NCBI GenBank assembly: GCA_024275145.1
Contig: JAJRZR010000075.1
Coordinates: 1-33,113, forward strand
Origin: Deltaproteobacteria bacterium
GTDB lineage: Bacteria; Desulfobacterota; Dissulfuribacteria; Dissulfuribacterales; QOAL01
Direction: 5' to 3'
Length of the DNA: 33,113 nucleotides
In this document: piece by piece, positions 17,473-26,762 of the stretch
How the letters are laid out: every line of letters starts with the position of its first letter
Position numbering within the stretch: position 1 is the stretch's first letter
Notes under the pieces: model-generated
The model's database searches: none
What the model saw: only the letters and a program-made list of their open reading frames with translations
Told to the model about the DNA's origin: nothing
Program-made: the position numbers and the translations under genes

Positions 17473-19569
17473 ATGAAAGATAATTCAAAATTTGTTTTTT
17501 TGCCTCCGGAAGCCAGTTTCCTTGCCAGGTTGTTCCTGGGGCTTATGCTCGTTTTTTCCTTGTTCCGTCTGGTCCTTCTTCTCAGGAACTGGTCACTGGC
17601 CGATGGTATCCCCGGGGCGGTCCTTTTTGAAAGCTTCATTGTTGGAGCCCGGTTTGACATGGCAGTGACCGGTTATCTGTTACTTCCCATTGCTGTGTGG
17701 TCATTATTGCCAGTCCTGGGTTGGCAGTACCGTGCTGGAACGGTACGGGCGATGCCTGCGCTCCTGTCGTTTTTGCTGTCACCGGTAATATTTTTGGGGC
17801 TTGCGGAGTCTGAATTCTACAGGGAATTCCACGACCGGTTCAATCAATTGGCGATACAGTATATTAGCGATGATCCGGCGACGGTTCTCAGCATGGTGTG
17901 GCATGGGTATCCGGTGCTGACATATCTTTTGGCATGGGCAGCCCTGGTATCGGTGTTGTATTGGTTCATAAAAAAGACAGTCCTCCCGGCAGGACTTCCC
18001 GTGTCCTTTTCACGTTCCGGGTATATAACCAGAACCTTTCCCTCGGTAATGATTGTGGTGATACTTTTGGTCTTTGGGGCCAGGGGGGGCTTTCAAAAAG
18101 GGGCCCCAATAAGGTGGGGGGATGCGTATTTTTCACGATATACCTTTGCGAACCATCTGGCTTTAAACGGTATGTTTACCCTCACAAGGGCGGTGCTTGA
18201 ACGGAAAAACAGCAAGACTGCCCGCTTCTGGGCCAAAAGATTGCCAGCAAGGGAGGCCCTTGAGATCACCCGTAAGATGGTCTTACAGCCAGGGGATCAC
18301 CTGCTCCTGCCCGATCAATATCCCCTCTTGAGGATTCCAGGGGACCAGGGGCGCTGGCTCTCCCTGGATCCTGTGCCGGAAAACGTTGTGCTCATCCAGA
18401 TGGAAAGCCTGTCCGCACAGTTTGTGGGGGCATTGGGGGCTAGCTACGGGGTTACCCCTGTATTCGATAGCCTTTCCAGGAAGGGGATTCTGTTCAGCCA
18501 CTTTTTTTCCCAGGGCACCCATACCCATCAGGCACTTTTTGCCGCCATGTGCAGTTTTCCGAATCTGCCTGACTACGAATATCTCATGCAGAACAGCCTT
18601 GGTCAGCAGCCATTCAGATCCCTGCCAGCAATTTTGAAGGCGCGGGGATTCAGAACCTTATATGTATACAATGGAAGTTTTACCTGGGACAACCAGGAGG
18701 GTTTTTTCAGAAATCAGGGGATCGAGAGGTTCATAGGCAAGGATGACTTCAAAAATCCCAGTTTCATGGACCCAACCTGGGGCGTTTCCGACAAGGATAT
18801 GTTTTTAAGGGGGGTCGATGAGATTGATCGGCTTAATAAGGATGGCAGGGTATTCGCCTTACTCCAGACCTTGAGTAATCATGCCCCCTTTGACCTGCCT
18901 CCCCCAGCGCCTTTCAATGGGATCAAGGGGCCGGATGCATTGATGCCAAGGCTCAATGGGATTCGTTATGGGGATTGGGCCCTTGGTAAATTTTTCGAGG
19001 AGGCGCGAAAAAGGCCATGGTTCAACAAGACACTGTTTGTCATCTACGGTGACCACGGGTTTGCCTTTGAACGGCCTAGGGCCATGATGGATTTGACCCG
19101 CCAGCACATTCCCCTTCTGCTCTATTATCCAGGTGATACCAGGCATGCCGGATTGGTGGTAAAAGAGGTTGGTAGTGAAGTGGATATACTGCCCACTGTA
19201 TTGGGGTTGCTGAATATAAGGGCCATCAACCAGGCTTGGGGGCGTGATCTGTTCAGGCCTTGTAATGAACCTGCCGGTTGGGCGGTTATAAAACCTTCTG
19301 GTGGGAACCCGACCGTGGCCATGATCGATGGTGGTGAGTTCCTGGTGGAGGCGCCGGGATTACGCCCGGTACTATATGACTTCAGCCTCTATCCCTGGAA
19401 GGTCAACCAGCTCACCTTGCAGGGTCGTTCAAGGCCGTCCATCCTCAAGAGACGATTAGAGTCCTATGTCGAGGTCGGCATCAGGACCCTCAAGGCACAC
19501 AGGGCAGGGGTCAGTGAAGAGGTGCTAAAGAATATTGTCCGCCACGGCGGTATGGCGGCCCTTCCTTGA
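17473..19569 (+). CDS. LtaS-type membrane phosphotransferase (sulfatase / alkaline phosphatase fold)
   Basis: This inner-membrane enzyme is 698 residues, with about five membrane helices in the first 210 residues and a large periplasmic sulfatase-fold domain from about residue 300. The domain has ENVVLIQMESLSAQFVG (metal-binding Glu), the nucleophile region SQGTHTHQALF with Thr349/Thr351, SNHAPFDLPPP, and the metal motif YGDHG (Asp527, His528). LtaS relatives move phosphoglycerol or phosphoethanolamine from phospholipids to envelope glycans. Upstream of msbA and LPS-type transferases, decoration of LPS or periplasmic glucan is the likely role; true lipoteichoic acid synthesis is unlikely in this envelope. 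Confidence 0.85.
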   Translation: MKDNSKFVFLPPEASFLARLFLGLMLVFSLFRLVLLLRNWSLADGIPGAVLFESFIVGARFDMAVTGYLLLPIAVWSLLPVLGWQYRAGTVRAMPALLSFLLSPVIFLGLAESEFYREFHDRFNQLAIQYISDDPATVLSMVWHGYPVLTYLLAWAALVSVLYWFIKKTVLPAGLPVSFSRSGYITRTFPSVMIVVILLVFGARGGFQKGAPIRWGDAYFSRYTFANHLALNGMFTLTRAVLERKNSKTARFWAKRLPAREALEITRKMVLQPGDHLLLPDQYPLLRIPGDQGRWLSLDPVPENVVLIQMESLSAQFVGALGASYGVTPVFDSLSRKGILFSHFFSQGTHTHQALFAAMCSFPNLPDYEYLMQNSLGQQPFRSLPAILKARGFRTLYVYNGSFTWDNQEGFFRNQGIERFIGKDDFKNPSFMDPTWGVSDKDMFLRGVDEIDRLNKDGRVFALLQTLSNHAPFDLPPPAPFNGIKGPDALMPRLNGIRYGDWALGKFFEEARKRPWFNKTLFVIYGDHGFAFERPRAMMDLTRQHIPLLLYYPGDTRHAGLVVKEVGSEVDILPTVLGLLNIRAINQAWGRDLFRPCNEPAGWAVIKPSGGNPTVAMIDGGEFLVEAPGLRPVLYDFSLYPWKVNQLTLQGRSRPSILKRRLESYVEVGIRTLKAHRAGVSEEVLKNIVRHGGMAALP

Positions 19570-19709
19570 GCGGTAGTAATGGTCTGGAAACGACAGATAT
19601 GGAAGTTGCCGTGAAAATATGGCCCACTAGGCAAGGCCTGTGTTTTTATGCCTGGCCTGGTACCCGTAGAGGCGGCCGGGAAGGCAGGAGGATTTAGGGA
19701 TATAATCGA

Positions 19710-21461
19710 ATGTTTTCGACGAGTTCATCGCTTTCACGTCCTGTGCTGGGCAAGGTCTATCGCCTGATACGTCCATACGTTCCCAGGGTAGTTCTGGCCA
19801 CCCTGTTCAGCCTGGCAGTATCAGGACTTAACGGGGCCATCGCCTGGCTGGTAAAACCTGCCATGGACAGGATTTTCATAGAAAAGCGCTATGAATACAT
19901 CTACATCCTTCCTATAGGTATCATAGTCCTGTATGTCTTCAGGGGGGCATGCAGCTTTGTCCAGTCTTATTTGATGAGAACCGCTGGGATGAAGTTGGTG
20001 CGGGATATGAGGAACCGCTTCTTCGCACACCTGGTGCATCTGCCGATGCCTGTAATTTCCCGTTCTACCAGTGGGGATATGCTCTCCAGGCTCATGAACG
20101 ACGTCGGGGCCTTGAGTGATCTGTTATCCCAGAGTTTCAGGACCTTTCTCATACAATTCCCCTCGGTGATCGTCCTTCTCGGGGTGGCGCTATACCGCAG
20201 GTGGGACCTTGCCCTTTTGAGCTTTATACTCCTTCCCTTCATTGCGATTGGGACCAAGGCATTAAGCCGCCTGGTAAGGAGGCGCAGGAAGCGCGTCCAG
20301 CGTTATCTGGCCATTTTGACCCACAGGGTCAGTGAGGCATTACAGGGGCTGAAGGTCATAAAGATATTCGGCATGGAGTCTGTCAAGGAGGAACAGTTCA
20401 ACAGGGAAAATATGACCGCCTACAGACAGATGGCCAGGGTAATAAGGTTGAGGGAAGGCACCAGGTTCTTCATAGAGTCATTGTCTGGCCTGGCCGTGGC
20501 GGTGATCCTGGGGTACGGAGGGAACCTGGTGGCCAAAGGGGCCATGACATCAGGGGATTTTTTCTCCATTTTGACCGCCATAGTAATGGCCTTTACGCCT
20601 CTTAAGAAACTGGGGCGCGCATATGGCCAGTTTCAGGAGACCATGGGCGTGATGGAACGGGTGGATCATTTTCTTGACCAGGAAACCGAATGTCAAGATG
20701 GGCGCATGATATCAGGCCTTGAGAAGGAAATAGTCTATGATGGCGTATCCTTTGTGTATTCTGGAAGTGAAACACCAGTGCTCTCCGATATAAAACTGTC
20801 GGTGCCTGCCAGGAGGATCCTGGCGATTGTGGGACCTAGTGGTGCAGGAAAGAGTACCCTGGTGGACCTGCTTCCCAGGTTCTATAATCCAACTTCCGGG
20901 AGGATCTTGTGGGATGGTGTGGACCTGAAAGAGCTTTCCCTTCCGTCTCTTAGAGGGCATATGGCCATAGTCACCCAGGATGTCATATTGTTTACCGATA
21001 CGGTCTACGAAAACATACTGGCTGGTAGGCCGAGTGCAAAACGGGAGGAGGTGATAAAAGCGGCAAAGGCTGCCCAGGCACATGGGTTTATCAAGGGCCT
21101 TCCCAAGGGTTATGATACCGTGCTCGATGAAAGGGGCCTCAACCTTTCAGGGGGACAACGCCAACGCATAGCCTTGGCAAGGGCTATCCTCAGGAATCCA
21201 CCACTTTTGATCCTTGATGAGGCAACGAGTGCGCTGGATAGCATGTCTGAAAAGGCGGTGCAGGAGGCCCTGGAGCATGTGATGCAGGGTAGAACGACCA
21301 TCGTAATAGCCCATAGGCTTTCGACGATAATCAATGCTGAGCAGGTGGCTGTGATGGATCAAGGCAGGATTGTAGCAATAGGGAGCCACCAGGAACTTAT
21401 GGAAAGGAACGATCTCTACAGAGAGCTTTACCAGAGCTGGGAAGGGAGCGGTATAAGTTGA
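19710..21461 (+). CDS. msbA: Lipid A export ATP-binding/permease protein MsbA
   Basis: This half-type ABC exporter flips lipid A-core across the inner membrane as a homodimer; 583 residues, normal for MsbA. Six helices occupy about residues 20-310. The ATPase part has Walker A GPSGAGKST near 374-382, Q-loop VTQDVILF, the signature LSGGQRQRIALARA, Walker B LLILDEATSALD and the switch His in IAHRLST. An AGGAGG lies about 20 bases before the ATG, further than ideal, but no better start is visible. Its stop overlaps the next start (TGATG). Confidence 0.93.
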   Translation: MFSTSSSLSRPVLGKVYRLIRPYVPRVVLATLFSLAVSGLNGAIAWLVKPAMDRIFIEKRYEYIYILPIGIIVLYVFRGACSFVQSYLMRTAGMKLVRDMRNRFFAHLVHLPMPVISRSTSGDMLSRLMNDVGALSDLLSQSFRTFLIQFPSVIVLLGVALYRRWDLALLSFILLPFIAIGTKALSRLVRRRRKRVQRYLAILTHRVSEALQGLKVIKIFGMESVKEEQFNRENMTAYRQMARVIRLREGTRFFIESLSGLAVAVILGYGGNLVAKGAMTSGDFFSILTAIVMAFTPLKKLGRAYGQFQETMGVMERVDHFLDQETECQDGRMISGLEKEIVYDGVSFVYSGSETPVLSDIKLSVPARRILAIVGPSGAGKSTLVDLLPRFYNPTSGRILWDGVDLKELSLPSLRGHMAIVTQDVILFTDTVYENILAGRPSAKREEVIKAAKAAQAHGFIKGLPKGYDTVLDERGLNLSGGQRQRIALARAILRNPPLLILDEATSALDSMSEKAVQEALEHVMQGRTTIVIAHRLSTIINAEQVAVMDQGRIVAIGSHQELMERNDLYRELYQSWEGSGIS

Positions 21462-22912
21462 TGCCGTATCGTCCTGTTTCTGCAATGGGCAGCCCGACTT
21501 CTGTTTCGGCCTGTATCGTACTGGCCGTCGGGCTCGTGGTGGTGGCATTTTTGATATTTTGGAACCTGGGCTGTGGCAGTATTGATTTGAGGGACGAGGC
21601 ATTGACCGCAGGGCGGAGTCTCTACGTGTATAAAACCCATGACATCCTGGGGCTCAAGGTAAACGGTGTATTATCTGTCAGGAAGCCGCCGCTTGTCTAT
21701 ATACTAACTGCAATTTCATATAGGCTCTTTGGCCTTAACGAGTTTGGGCTTAGGTTGCCCAATGCTGTGATGGGCCTCGGGGTGTTCTTTGTGGTCGCAT
21801 GGGGTGCACTGCGTACACTTGGGCCTGGATGGGCAAGTCTTTCCCCTTGGCTGTTGCTTGGCTGTTTCAATATATTCAGGGTTTCCAGGGAGGCGCTCAC
21901 GGATACCGGCCTTCTTTTGGGCCTGTCCATGGCCTTGATAGCAGGGTTTCTTGAGCTTTGGTTTAAGGATAATGGGGAAAAAACCAGGCGGTTGCCTTTA
22001 ATCTTCGGGATAGGGGTTTTTACAGCTACCTTCAGCAAAGGCCTTCTCGGTCTATATGCCCCTGCTTCCGTGTTGATAGCGTTTTTCCTGCTTAACAGAG
22101 AGCGCCTTGGGACCTATCTTCTGGTGTCCATCCTGGCCTCAGTCCCCTTGTTTGTCTGGATGGTTGCTGAGGCATTGAGCGATGCAGGCTTTATCTCCAT
22201 ATTCCTAGGCCAGGAGTACATGGAACGGTTGAACTATCGGTCCAGTTTTCTGACCCAGTTTATAAGGTCTCCCTTCTGGTATGCATCGAACATGTGGCGG
22301 TGGTTCAGGGTGACCGGCATCATGGCTATAGCCTTTGGTGTATGGCAGTTTTTTGCATGCCTTGGCAATTCCGGACTGCGCAATTCCCTGAAAAGGGTGA
22401 AAACAACCATCTGCCCGGCCTGCATATATCTCAATTTTGCCTGGTTGGGATATTTTTTAATGGTATCACTGGCGTCTCATAAGTCCAGGAGATATGTCCT
22501 GCCCGTATTCCCACTACTTACCTTGAGTTATCTGGTTGGTTTCAGAATGGTATGGAACGATATCATCCATAGGTCATCTCGGGCATTAGCTATTGTGTTC
22601 ATATGCGCCAGCATACTTGCAGGGGGGGTGGCCCTTGCGTCTCATTATAGGAAGGTCCCTGATTACCTGCCTGGAAGGAAGGCGGCTGCAATGGCATTGA
22701 GGGAATATCTAGACTCTGGATATGCAATCTACACCAATGACGATCATTTAGCCCCTATACTTCACTTCTATCTAGATACCATAGTGCCGGTGGTCTCAAG
22801 TACTGAAGACATCGAAGGAGAGAAAAATAATAAATGGGTCTGGGTCACAGACCATCCTGTAGATGGAGCAGGAAGGCTTGCTGGATACTATATTATTGTT
22901 CATTCACCGTGA
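21461..22912 (+). CDS. GT-C fold glycosyltransferase, ArnT/PMT-like
   Basis: This polytopic inner-membrane protein of 483 residues belongs to the ArnT / protein-mannosyltransferase superfamily (GT83-like), whose members use polyprenyl-phosphate sugars. The first helix (about 17-37) is followed by the periplasmic loop with acidic motif DLRDEALTAGRSLY and the KPPLVYIL segment typical of ArnT. The ATG at 21461 overlaps the msbA stop by one base. It probably adds a sugar or aminosugar to lipid A or core. Substrate unknown. It starts a tandem pair with the next gene. Confidence 0.83.
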   Translation: MPYRPVSAMGSPTSVSACIVLAVGLVVVAFLIFWNLGCGSIDLRDEALTAGRSLYVYKTHDILGLKVNGVLSVRKPPLVYILTAISYRLFGLNEFGLRLPNAVMGLGVFFVVAWGALRTLGPGWASLSPWLLLGCFNIFRVSREALTDTGLLLGLSMALIAGFLELWFKDNGEKTRRLPLIFGIGVFTATFSKGLLGLYAPASVLIAFFLLNRERLGTYLLVSILASVPLFVWMVAEALSDAGFISIFLGQEYMERLNYRSSFLTQFIRSPFWYASNMWRWFRVTGIMAIAFGVWQFFACLGNSGLRNSLKRVKTTICPACIYLNFAWLGYFLMVSLASHKSRRYVLPVFPLLTLSYLVGFRMVWNDIIHRSSRALAIVFICASILAGGVALASHYRKVPDYLPGRKAAAMALREYLDSGYAIYTNDDHLAPILHFYLDTIVPVVSSTEDIEGEKNNKWVWVTDHPVDGAGRLAGYYIIVHSP

Positions 22913-22927
22913 GATCATAAGGGGTTA

Positions 22928-24754
22928 ATGGAAACCACAAATAAACCAGATGCACGCAAATCTGCCTTTGCCGGTAGAAGTGGGGCAGATCGGGCACAGG
23001 AAGACACGTCCACAGTTTTGGGCCATGGTGCTCTGTTACTATCTATGGCCTTTTTGCTCCTGACCGCATCGTGGCTTTTGTTTTGCCATCTCGGGCTGGC
23101 ACCCTTGTGGAAACCTGAAGGCCGTGTTGCTGAGGTCGTACGGGAGATGTTCGTGAGGCATGATTTCATTCATCCAACATCGGGATGGATTCCACATGTA
23201 ACGAAACCATTGCTTCCTTACTGGTTGATAGTGGGGGTGTCCAAGCTGGCCGGTGGACTCAGTGAACTTACCATAAGGATACCGAGCGCCATGGCAGCGG
23301 TAATAGCAGTCCTTTCCACCGCTGTGCTTGGAATGAAATTGTTTTCCCCAAGGACAGGTTTTTATGGAGCGGTGATCCTTTGTTCTACCTATGGCTTTGT
23401 CCTCTGGGGTAGGTGCGGGGCAGCAGATATGCTGAGCCTATCTTCCATAGTACTTTCAGTGAGTTGGTACTGGTGGTGGCGAGAAAGACCGAATATCGTT
23501 GTGGCGGCCCTGTTCGGTTTTCTGTTGGCACTTGCTGCCCAGATGAAAGGGCTCGTAGGCATAGCCATTCCACTGCTTGTTATTGCCCCTGACTTGCTAT
23601 TTTCAGGACGATACAGGTCCATCCTGCGGCCTGGTCTGGTGATTTCCTTCCTGGCAGGTCTGTCTTTTTACAGCATACCCTTCCTTGTATCGGCACTTTC
23701 CACCCAAGTAGAAGGCTTTTCATGGTTTTCAAGGGCCGTGCATGAAAGTGTTACACGCTTTGTCCATCCTTTTGATCACGAGGGTTCCGTATGGATGTAT
23801 ACCTATTTCGTTCCCGTATGGATGTTGCCCTGGACCCCTGCCTTTCTCCTCTCGCTTTTTTTCTCCGTAAGGGATATTCGTGTTGCGGTATACGAAAAGA
23901 GATGGCTGATTATCGCTATTCTTGTAATATTTTTATTCTTTACCTCAGCCGGTTCACGCAGGAGCTATTATGTGCTTCCTATCATACCGTTTTGTGCCAT
24001 CCTGACCGCTGAGGTCCTTGGTACAGCCGTTGAAGGATGGAAGCCGGAGAGGATGAGACGGGTTTCCCTGGCAAGGATGATCATATGGCCTCAGTTGATG
24101 TTTTTTATTCTTGTTGGCATGGCCGAGATGGCTGCCTTTGTTCTGGGATACACCCTGCTTTCAGGTATGGCCTTGCCCTCTCAATTACTCACGGCAATGG
24201 CCCTTTCCGGTATCCTGGTACTTATTCCTTGCGTTTTTACACTTTTTTACCTTTTGACCAGCCAGAGGGGAGGGTCTCCCGGATATGCCATACTTTCGAT
24301 GTTGATTACCGGTGTCCTTGTCATTGGTAGCATATTTTGTATCCAGAAACCCGTGCTCGACCATCAGGCAACAGAAAAACCCTTTATCCTTGGCGTGAGG
24401 TCCTACCTGAACAGGCACAAGGAGGCCGTACCTGCCTATTTCCTCGTAGGGGCCAGGCCCCGAACTAGGCTCAGTTTCTACCTTGGGCGTAAGGAACCGG
24501 TCAAGGTGCTAAGGAGTGTCGAAGAGCTGGACAGGTTCCTCAGTACCCATAATTCATGGGTAATAATCTGTGTCAGGGAAGATGAGAAGGATATCCTTGA
24601 AGGATTCGGGAGGGCCGATATCACTTACAGGGTGTTGCTAGAGGAGACCACGCATCCTTGGGAGGGTTATCCGAAGGACATCTCGCTGAAGCGTCGGAAG
24701 AAATACCTGGCCTTTGTCACGGCATACAGGCATGATCCAGGGGATATATCTTGA
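22928..24754 (+). CDS. GT-C fold glycosyltransferase, ArnT/PMT-like (second copy)
   Basis: This 608-residue polytopic membrane protein is related in fold to the preceding gene but longer and clearly divergent. After a hydrophilic N-terminal stretch of about 35 residues come the first helix and the loop LWKPEGRVAEVVREMF, where the usual Asp-Glu pair is reduced to a Glu (PEGR), then VTKPLLPYWL. About twelve membrane helices are followed by a soluble C-terminal domain (about 490-600) with a Leu/Lys-rich alpha/beta pattern. AAGGGG precedes the ATG. The stop overlaps the next start (TGATG). Confidence 0.83.
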   Translation: METTNKPDARKSAFAGRSGADRAQEDTSTVLGHGALLLSMAFLLLTASWLLFCHLGLAPLWKPEGRVAEVVREMFVRHDFIHPTSGWIPHVTKPLLPYWLIVGVSKLAGGLSELTIRIPSAMAAVIAVLSTAVLGMKLFSPRTGFYGAVILCSTYGFVLWGRCGAADMLSLSSIVLSVSWYWWWRERPNIVVAALFGFLLALAAQMKGLVGIAIPLLVIAPDLLFSGRYRSILRPGLVISFLAGLSFYSIPFLVSALSTQVEGFSWFSRAVHESVTRFVHPFDHEGSVWMYTYFVPVWMLPWTPAFLLSLFFSVRDIRVAVYEKRWLIIAILVIFLFFTSAGSRRSYYVLPIIPFCAILTAEVLGTAVEGWKPERMRRVSLARMIIWPQLMFFILVGMAEMAAFVLGYTLLSGMALPSQLLTAMALSGILVLIPCVFTLFYLLTSQRGGSPGYAILSMLITGVLVIGSIFCIQKPVLDHQATEKPFILGVRSYLNRHKEAVPAYFLVGARPRTRLSFYLGRKEPVKVLRSVEELDRFLSTHNSWVIICVREDEKDILEGFGRADITYRVLLEETTHPWEGYPKDISLKRRKKYLAFVTAYRHDPGDIS

Positions 24755-25914
24755 TGAAGGATGGAGCCGGTTCCAGGAAAATCATGCGTGATGTTACCAT
24801 AATCCGCATGGATTGTGGATTGGGCCATGGCGGGGCAGAGCGCTATTGCCACTCTCTTTGTGAGGGGTTGTTGTCTTCGGGTTTCAAGGTCAGGCTCGTG
24901 GGGGAAAGATGTGACGAGGACCTTAAGGGATGGGTGGATTTCGTACCAGTGGAGGTCGTGAGGATCAATTCGGTCACAAGGAATCTTTCCTTCCATAGGG
25001 GGGTCCAGGCCGCGTTGAGGAGATATCCACATACCATATCCTACAGCCTTTCGCGCACCTGGCCAGTGGATATTTTCAGGGTTACTGACCCAATTCACCG
25101 TCATAGCCTGAGCCGGAAATACAGCAGTTTCCCTGGCAGGGTATGGAGCGCTATAAGTCCAAGGCACAGGGTTCTTTCAGGGCTGGAAAAAGGGGTCATG
25201 GGGCCGGAGGGGTGCAAGAAGATAATAACCATATCGGAGCTGGATAAGAGCTTGGTGCAGGAGTACTTCGGTGTTCCCGCCGAGAAGGTCACAGTGATAT
25301 ATAATGGCGTTGACCTTGAATATTTTGCTCCCTTGTCGCCAAGGCAGACAAGACGGATACGAATGGACCTAGGTGTCGAGGATGATGTCACCTGTTATAT
25401 ATTTCCTGCCATGGATTTCAAAAGGAAGGGGCTGGCTACATTACTTTCAGGGCTTGCGCTATTGCCGTTTCCCTGGAGGCTTCTGGTGGTCGGTAAAGGT
25501 AATGTCCGCAGGTTCAAAAGGATGGCGGCAGGGCTTGGGATAGGGGAACGTGTTCTGTTCCTAGGGAGGCGCAACGAAATGAGGGAACTCTACTGTGCAG
25601 CCGACTTGATGATCCTGCCCACTCTCTATGATCCCTTTGGCAATGTACATCTGGAGGCCCTGGCTTGTGGAACACCCGTTCTGACCACGGCAAACGCGGG
25701 GGGGGCAGAATCGATCATCCCAGGGCGTACGGGTTATGTGTTACGTGACAGCAAGGACGTGTTGACCCTGGTCCGCTATCTCTACGATTTTGAGCATAGA
25801 AGAGACGAATGGAAAACCTGGAGGGATAATGCTCGGAAAAGTGCCATGCAGTTTACCCGTGAAGAAAACATCCGAAAGACCATAGAGGTCATTGAAGAGG
25901 TATCGGGGGCCTAG
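24754..25914 (+). CDS. GT4 family glycosyltransferase, WaaG-like
   Basis: This cytoplasmic GT-B enzyme has 386 residues from the ATG at 24754; the in-frame TTG at 24751 is less likely because TGATG overlaps with neighbours are the local pattern and AGGGGAT is well placed. The donor domain has the GT4 motif LPTLYDPFGNVHLEALACGTPV with the E-x7-E type pair, preceded by LFLGRRNEMRELYCAADL. The N-terminal domain has GHGGAERYCHSL. The overall pattern is close to WaaG (RfaG), which adds the first outer-core glucose; the WaaP-like kinase directly after supports core assembly. Confidence 0.88.
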   Translation: MKDGAGSRKIMRDVTIIRMDCGLGHGGAERYCHSLCEGLLSSGFKVRLVGERCDEDLKGWVDFVPVEVVRINSVTRNLSFHRGVQAALRRYPHTISYSLSRTWPVDIFRVTDPIHRHSLSRKYSSFPGRVWSAISPRHRVLSGLEKGVMGPEGCKKIITISELDKSLVQEYFGVPAEKVTVIYNGVDLEYFAPLSPRQTRRIRMDLGVEDDVTCYIFPAMDFKRKGLATLLSGLALLPFPWRLLVVGKGNVRRFKRMAAGLGIGERVLFLGRRNEMRELYCAADLMILPTLYDPFGNVHLEALACGTPVLTTANAGGAESIIPGRTGYVLRDSKDVLTLVRYLYDFEHRRDEWKTWRDNARKSAMQFTREENIRKTIEVIEEVSGA

Positions 25915-25917
25915 GGA

Positions 25918-26745
25918 ATGTACAAGGTCAAGGCTGGTGACGATTTCATGCCTCCAAGCCATGAGGTCAGGTCCCTGGATTCGGGGAGATTGTTGATCAG
26001 GAGTGAATATTATGAATATTTCCAGTATGGCGGCCTTCTCACCTTTGAGGACATCTTCTTTCATCCAGGCCATGCCGTGGCGAAGTGTGCCGTTACCGAC
26101 AGGAATACGGTGCGCCTAGATCTTGGCACGGAATCTGGTTCAAAGCAAAGTTTTTTTGTCAAACGTCATTTCGATGATGCCCATGCTTCTGTTTCAGAAT
26201 GGCACGCCATGTGGCGTTTTCTCGAATTGGGCATAGCCGGTCCTGTCCCTGCTGCCTTCGGTTCCAATGGGAGGCATTCCCTAGTTGTCTCCAAGGGGGT
26301 CCACTACGACATGAAACTGAGTGAATGGGCGAGGGTAAATCTTTTGCCGGGTGTACCCCATCTAAAGGGAATCAGGTCGTTAAAATCGAGGGTTATAGGT
26401 TTGGTGGCAGAGATAGTTGGCAGGATGCATGCTGCTGGTATGAGTCATCAAGACCTTTACTTGTGCCATTTCCTGATGCAAGAGGGAAAAGGCGGGCCAA
26501 GCCTTACCTTGATTGACCTCCAAAGGGTGAACCTGTTCAAGAATCTTCCCATTAGGTGGCGGATCAAGGACCTGGCACAACTTTACTTTTCAGCCTCAAA
26601 TTACGTAACCATGCAAGATATTGATCTTTTTTGGAGGTGTTATATTTCAATATCTCCGGTCAAATTTCCCCGCTCTCTTCTATGGTTTATGATCCTTTTG
26701 AAAAGCTGGAGGATCAGGAGGCATACCGCCAAGCACAACCTCTGA
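25918..26745 (+). CDS. WaaP/RfaP-like lipopolysaccharide core kinase
   Basis: This 275-residue protein kinase-like enzyme phosphorylates an LPS core sugar (heptose or Kdo) using ATP. Seen motifs are FFVKRHF with the likely ATP-binding Lys82, Glu94 in SEWHAMWRF, the catalytic MSHQDLYLCHFLM (Asp179), and LIDLQRV (Asp200, the metal-binding position). These match WaaP, where HxDLYxxHFL is typical. It starts three bases after the GT4 gene. Whether heptose or Kdo is the target cannot be read from sequence. Confidence 0.85.
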   Translation: MYKVKAGDDFMPPSHEVRSLDSGRLLIRSEYYEYFQYGGLLTFEDIFFHPGHAVAKCAVTDRNTVRLDLGTESGSKQSFFVKRHFDDAHASVSEWHAMWRFLELGIAGPVPAAFGSNGRHSLVVSKGVHYDMKLSEWARVNLLPGVPHLKGIRSLKSRVIGLVAEIVGRMHAAGMSHQDLYLCHFLMQEGKGGPSLTLIDLQRVNLFKNLPIRWRIKDLAQLYFSASNYVTMQDIDLFWRCYISISPVKFPRSLLWFMILLKSWRIRRHTAKHNL

Positions 26746-26762
26746 TTTCGAGGTAAGTATAT

